25,076 nt of DNA from JBOGUF01 sp050696075. Lineage in GTDB: Bacteria; Chloroflexota; Chloroflexia; Thermomicrobiales; UBA6265. The stretch's first letter is position 1. Each line of letters opens with the position of its first letter. The notes under the pieces are model-generated. The model was not told where the DNA came from and ran no database searches. It was given only the letters and a program-made list of their open reading frames with translations. Shown piece after piece: positions 22,827 through 25,076 of this stretch. The stretch covers positions 1 through 25,076 of the forward strand of contig JBOGUF010000215.1 in NCBI GenBank assembly GCA_050696075.1, given 5' to 3'. The position numbers and the translations under genes were made by a program.

Positions 22827-23645
22827 TTATGACAATACGGTCCGGCGTGCCTCCGCGATCCACACTTGCAGCGGTTGGCGGCGGGCCTGATAACCGTCCG
22901 ACCACCGCGCCGCGAGGCGGTCAAAGGCAATAGCGCTTTGCTCGATGCTGTCGAGGATGCCGACCGGGGTGTGCGGGCGCCGGGTCGGCTCCAGCATGGC
23001 GACCGCGTCGTTGCCCACGCCGTCGCGGTGGTGGGTCGCGCCGGTCGCGCGGTCGCGGAGCATCATGGCAAGGACGCAGCAGTCCTCGATCAGGTCTAAG
23101 TTGAGATGGAGCGCGACAAGGAGGTCTCCCCGCACCACTTGTGGCACCGCCACGGTCGCCTTAAACCAGAATCGGCTCGCCATCGCATCGAACTCGCCGG
23201 CGGTCAGTCGCGGTGACGACGGTGGCGCAAACGGTCCGGCAAGAACCGCGTCGACGACCGCCGAGCGGGAGAAGATCACCCGGCTCCCGGTGGCGAACGG
23301 AATGCTCGGCCACTCGGCGTGGCGGGCCAGCGCGGCCTCGGTCGTGACGATCGTGTCGAACCGGCGCATGTCCCGCAAACAGACGCGTGAGACGGCGCTG
23401 AGTTCGCCCGGGTGCTGCTCGGAGGCGTAGATCTCGCCGAGCGGCGCGAGCCAGGCAAGGGAGGGAAAGAAGCGCCGGTACGCCTCCGGCGCGACGACGA
23501 GCAGGGCATCGACGTCGCTCCAGGCGTCGAACCGGCCGGACGCGCCGGAGCCGACGAGAACCATGGCTTTGACGGCAGCGTCGGGGAGCAGCAGCGCGCG
23601 CAGTTGTTGAATGAGGGTCTCTTGCCACATCTGGACCACCGCCAT
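22827..23645 (-). CDS. Nucleotidyltransferase-domain protein (aminoglycoside adenylyltransferase-like fold)
   Basis: A 272-aa protein. Its N-terminal part carries the polymerase-beta-type signature GSGASGRFDAWSDVDALLVV, with Gly32-Ser33 and Asp44/Asp46 as the metal-binding pair. The rest, helical with His/Arg-rich pieces (CLRDMRRFDTIV, ATGATHHRDGVG), resembles the C-terminal halves of AadA/AadK-type enzymes only loosely. It could adenylylate a small molecule, or it could belong to the MNT/HEPN group of toxin-antitoxin or unknown nucleotidyltransferases. It starts 6 nt after the DUF1015 gene stop, with no clear ribosome site, and is therefore probably translationally coupled. Antibiotic resistance should not be assumed. 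Confidence 0.72.
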   Translation of the reverse strand: MAVVQMWQETLIQQLRALLLPDAAVKAMVLVGSGASGRFDAWSDVDALLVVAPEAYRRFFPSLAWLAPLGEIYASEQHPGELSAVSRVCLRDMRRFDTIVTTEAALARHAEWPSIPFATGSRVIFSRSAVVDAVLAGPFAPPSSPRLTAGEFDAMASRFWFKATVAVPQVVRGDLLVALHLNLDLIEDCCVLAMMLRDRATGATHHRDGVGNDAVAMLEPTRRPHTPVGILDSIEQSAIAFDRLAARWSDGYQARRQPLQVWIAEARRTVLS

Positions 23646-23651
23646 TGTCGT

Positions 23652-24956
23652 TCACGCCAGGTCGTGGATGACCAACCCGGCCGGCACTTTCGGCCAGAAG
23701 TAGGTCGACTTCGGCGGCATCGTCTCCCCCGCGTCGGCCACGGCCATCAACTCGTCGACCGTGCTGCCCCGGACCAGGAAGGCGGCCTGCGCCGCGCCCT
23801 GACCAACGGATGCGAGCGCCTCCCGCGCATCGTGCGCGTACAAGACGTGCGCGGGAAACCGGTCCGGTGTGATCCCGAGCACGCCTTCGAGCACCGCCGC
23901 GCTCAGGATCGCCACGCCCAACCTACGCCAGGCCGCGCTCCGCGCGGCCGGCATCAGCGCCTCATGCGCCGTATCCGGCCGTATGCGAATCGACCACACC
24001 CCATCCTCGCCGGTGAACCGGGCGAGGCAGACGACGCCCGGCTGCTCCACCAGCCGTTCGACCGAGCCCGGCTCCCCCGCGATGGGCGTGACGTCGAAGC
24101 GTTCCGCCAGCGTCGAGCGCACCATCGCCAGATCGAACTCCGGGAGCGCACGGATCAGCCGGTGCGTCGGCAGCACCAGCACCCCCGGATCCTCGGCGGG
24201 GCAGACCAGCGCCAGGATGTACTCCGCCGCGCCCGGACCGTCCGGCCCCGGCACGGCCGACGACGCCGCGCCGTCGCGCCGCTCGTTCCGGTAGGCGAGC
24301 GCGGCCTGGTAGCGATGGTGCCCATCGGCGACGTAGAGGCGTCGGTCGGAGAAGAAGCGTTCGATTGCGCGATTCCGCGCCGGGTCGGCGATGCGCGTCA
24401 GCCGATGCTCCTCCCCGTCAGGACCACACCCGTCGAGGTCCGGTCCATTGCTGAGCGTGGCGAGCAGGTCGCGCAACGCACCGTCCTGGTCGCGGCTGAG
24501 AAGGTAGATCGGACTCAGGTTTGCCCGTACCGCCCGCAGCCGTCGCAGGCGCTCGGCGCACGGTCCGGGAAAGGTCGCTTCGTGCGGCAAGATCACCCCC
24601 GCCGACCAATCGGCGAGGCGCAGCGCGGCCAACACTCCGCCGCGTACGCGCCGTTCACCGCCGGTGGCGAACCCGTGCTGATACAGGTAGTAAGCCGGGT
24701 TCGGGTCGCGCGCCAGAATGCCCCGGCGCAGCCAGTCGCGATAGAGGGTTGCCGCGTGGATGTGCGGATCCTCGCCGGGGTCCGGCTCGACGTGTTCCAG
24801 ATGGACCATGTTTTCGGGATGGCGCGCCCGAAGCTGCCCGATCAGATGCGGATAGCTGACGTCGTAGGGCGGCGCCAGCAACGACCCGATCGCGGAGCGC
24901 AGCGCCCCGGCAAACCGCACCCCCCGAAACGCCCGCACCTCGGCCACACCCACCAT
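23652..24956 (-). CDS. DUF1015 family protein
   Basis: A 434-aa protein typical of DUF1015: N-terminal VRAFRGVRF, then LLAPPYDVSYP, the region GVILPHEATFPGPCAERLRRL, RANLSPIYLL, the conserved ADGHHRYQAALAYR (near 220), a central helical region (ILALVCPAEDPGVLVLPTHRL), and the terminal MPPKSTYFWPKVPAGLVIH. No signal peptide or membrane segment is seen. The biochemical role is uncertain. The DGHHR motif resembles the DGHxR of ParB-fold ATPases and serine kinases, which is a speculative link. It is co-transcribed with the nucleotidyltransferase downstream; what lies upstream is cut by the window. Confidence 0.9.
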   Translation of the reverse strand: MVGVAEVRAFRGVRFAGALRSAIGSLLAPPYDVSYPHLIGQLRARHPENMVHLEHVEPDPGEDPHIHAATLYRDWLRRGILARDPNPAYYLYQHGFATGGERRVRGGVLAALRLADWSAGVILPHEATFPGPCAERLRRLRAVRANLSPIYLLSRDQDGALRDLLATLSNGPDLDGCGPDGEEHRLTRIADPARNRAIERFFSDRRLYVADGHHRYQAALAYRNERRDGAASSAVPGPDGPGAAEYILALVCPAEDPGVLVLPTHRLIRALPEFDLAMVRSTLAERFDVTPIAGEPGSVERLVEQPGVVCLARFTGEDGVWSIRIRPDTAHEALMPAARSAAWRRLGVAILSAAVLEGVLGITPDRFPAHVLYAHDAREALASVGQGAAQAAFLVRGSTVDELMAVADAGETMPPKSTYFWPKVPAGLVIHDLA

Positions 24957-25052
24957 CCCGCTCGTTCGACCGCGCCCCGCGCTCCGTTAGCGCCAGGGCG
25001 GTAGGGTATCCGATTTTGGGCCGTAGACGGGCTGCGCGAACGAGGAACGGTC

Positions 25053-25074
25053 AAGCCGAGCATCTGCTCGGCTT
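25053..25074. terminator. Strong hairpin at the right window edge
   Basis: AAGCCGAGCA and TGCTCGGCTT form a perfect 10-bp inverted repeat separated by TC. Being palindromic, it can fold in either direction. It lies 97 nt upstream of the DUF1015 start, so it probably ends a gene lying outside the window. The continuation is not visible, so a T-run cannot be assessed. Confidence 0.5.
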
Positions 25075-25076
25075 AC

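Noticed and set aside
22827..23645. An aminoglycoside resistance gene
   Set aside because: Only the N-terminal nucleotidyltransferase motif is clear; the rest does not match AadA or AadK closely enough to support a resistance claim.
1..25076. tRNA, rRNA, riboswitch, integrase or phage genes
   Set aside because: No cloverleaf, rRNA core sequence, riboswitch core or phage structural protein was recognised by eye. Short RNAs could be missed without a covariance-model search.

Overview
The window is high-GC DNA, densely packed with genes and short spacers, from a free-living heterotrophic bacterium. Several traits together point to Chloroflexota, most plausibly the Thermomicrobia/Sphaerobacter group. 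These are a secreted protein with a Pro/Thr tail, an LLM-class (F420-type) oxidoreductase, a long NfeD next to FloA, a DUF1015 protein, and a Tat-exported family-5 binding protein with Dpp/Opp-type permeases. This placement is inferred from gene content; there is no rRNA or other phylogenetic marker here, and an actinobacterial source is the main alternative.

Left part (1-9800), mostly unrelated housekeeping or accessory genes. It opens with the 3' end of a secreted Pro/Thr-rich protein. A class III aminotransferase follows (452-1789), convergent with an exported serine beta-lactamase-like hydrolase (1835-2902, minus). Next is a decayed IS200-like/REP-associated (RAYT) transposase (3125-3588). 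It has a one-base frameshift and is bracketed by two 53-nt REP-like units in inverted orientation (49 of 53 positions identical). A luciferase-like oxidoreductase (3742-4671) meets, stop codon to stop codon, a minus-strand cluster: nfeD (8948-7449), floA (7385-6402), a small membrane protein (6395-5988) and an exported beta-propeller protein (5949-4672). Divergent from nfeD is a two-gene module, a frameshifted DUF6883-type gene and an intact DUF4926-type gene.

Central part (9794-22775), a catabolic locus for galactose or galactonate compounds. A FadR-family GntR regulator heads a minus-strand operon of seven genes: gntR, a Tat-exported family-5 binding protein, dppB-like and dppC-like permeases, a fused DppD-DppF ATPase, a uronate-dehydrogenase-like SDR protein and an EF0837/Atu3266-type amidohydrolase. 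Divergent from it are D-galactonate dehydratase (dgoD) and a GH42 beta-galactosidase. The two transcription units share a 185-bp control region holding a 37-bp palindrome, the likely GntR operator. The spacers inside the operon carry distinctive elements: a very stable stem-loop between the binding-protein and permease genes, heptanucleotide tandem repeats, and a pair of hairpins before the SDR gene. A reasonable model is uptake of a galactoside, hydrolysis by GH42, oxidation and lactone opening (roles possibly filled by the SDR and amidohydrolase), then dehydration by DgoD. The KDGal kinase and aldolase are not in the window.

Right end (22776-25076): a minus-strand pair, a DUF1015 protein (23652-24956) and a nucleotidyltransferase-fold protein (22827-23645), then a strong hairpin at the window edge. 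No rRNA, tRNA, CRISPR array or prophage was found. No stretch longer than about 300 bases lacks a gene or element.
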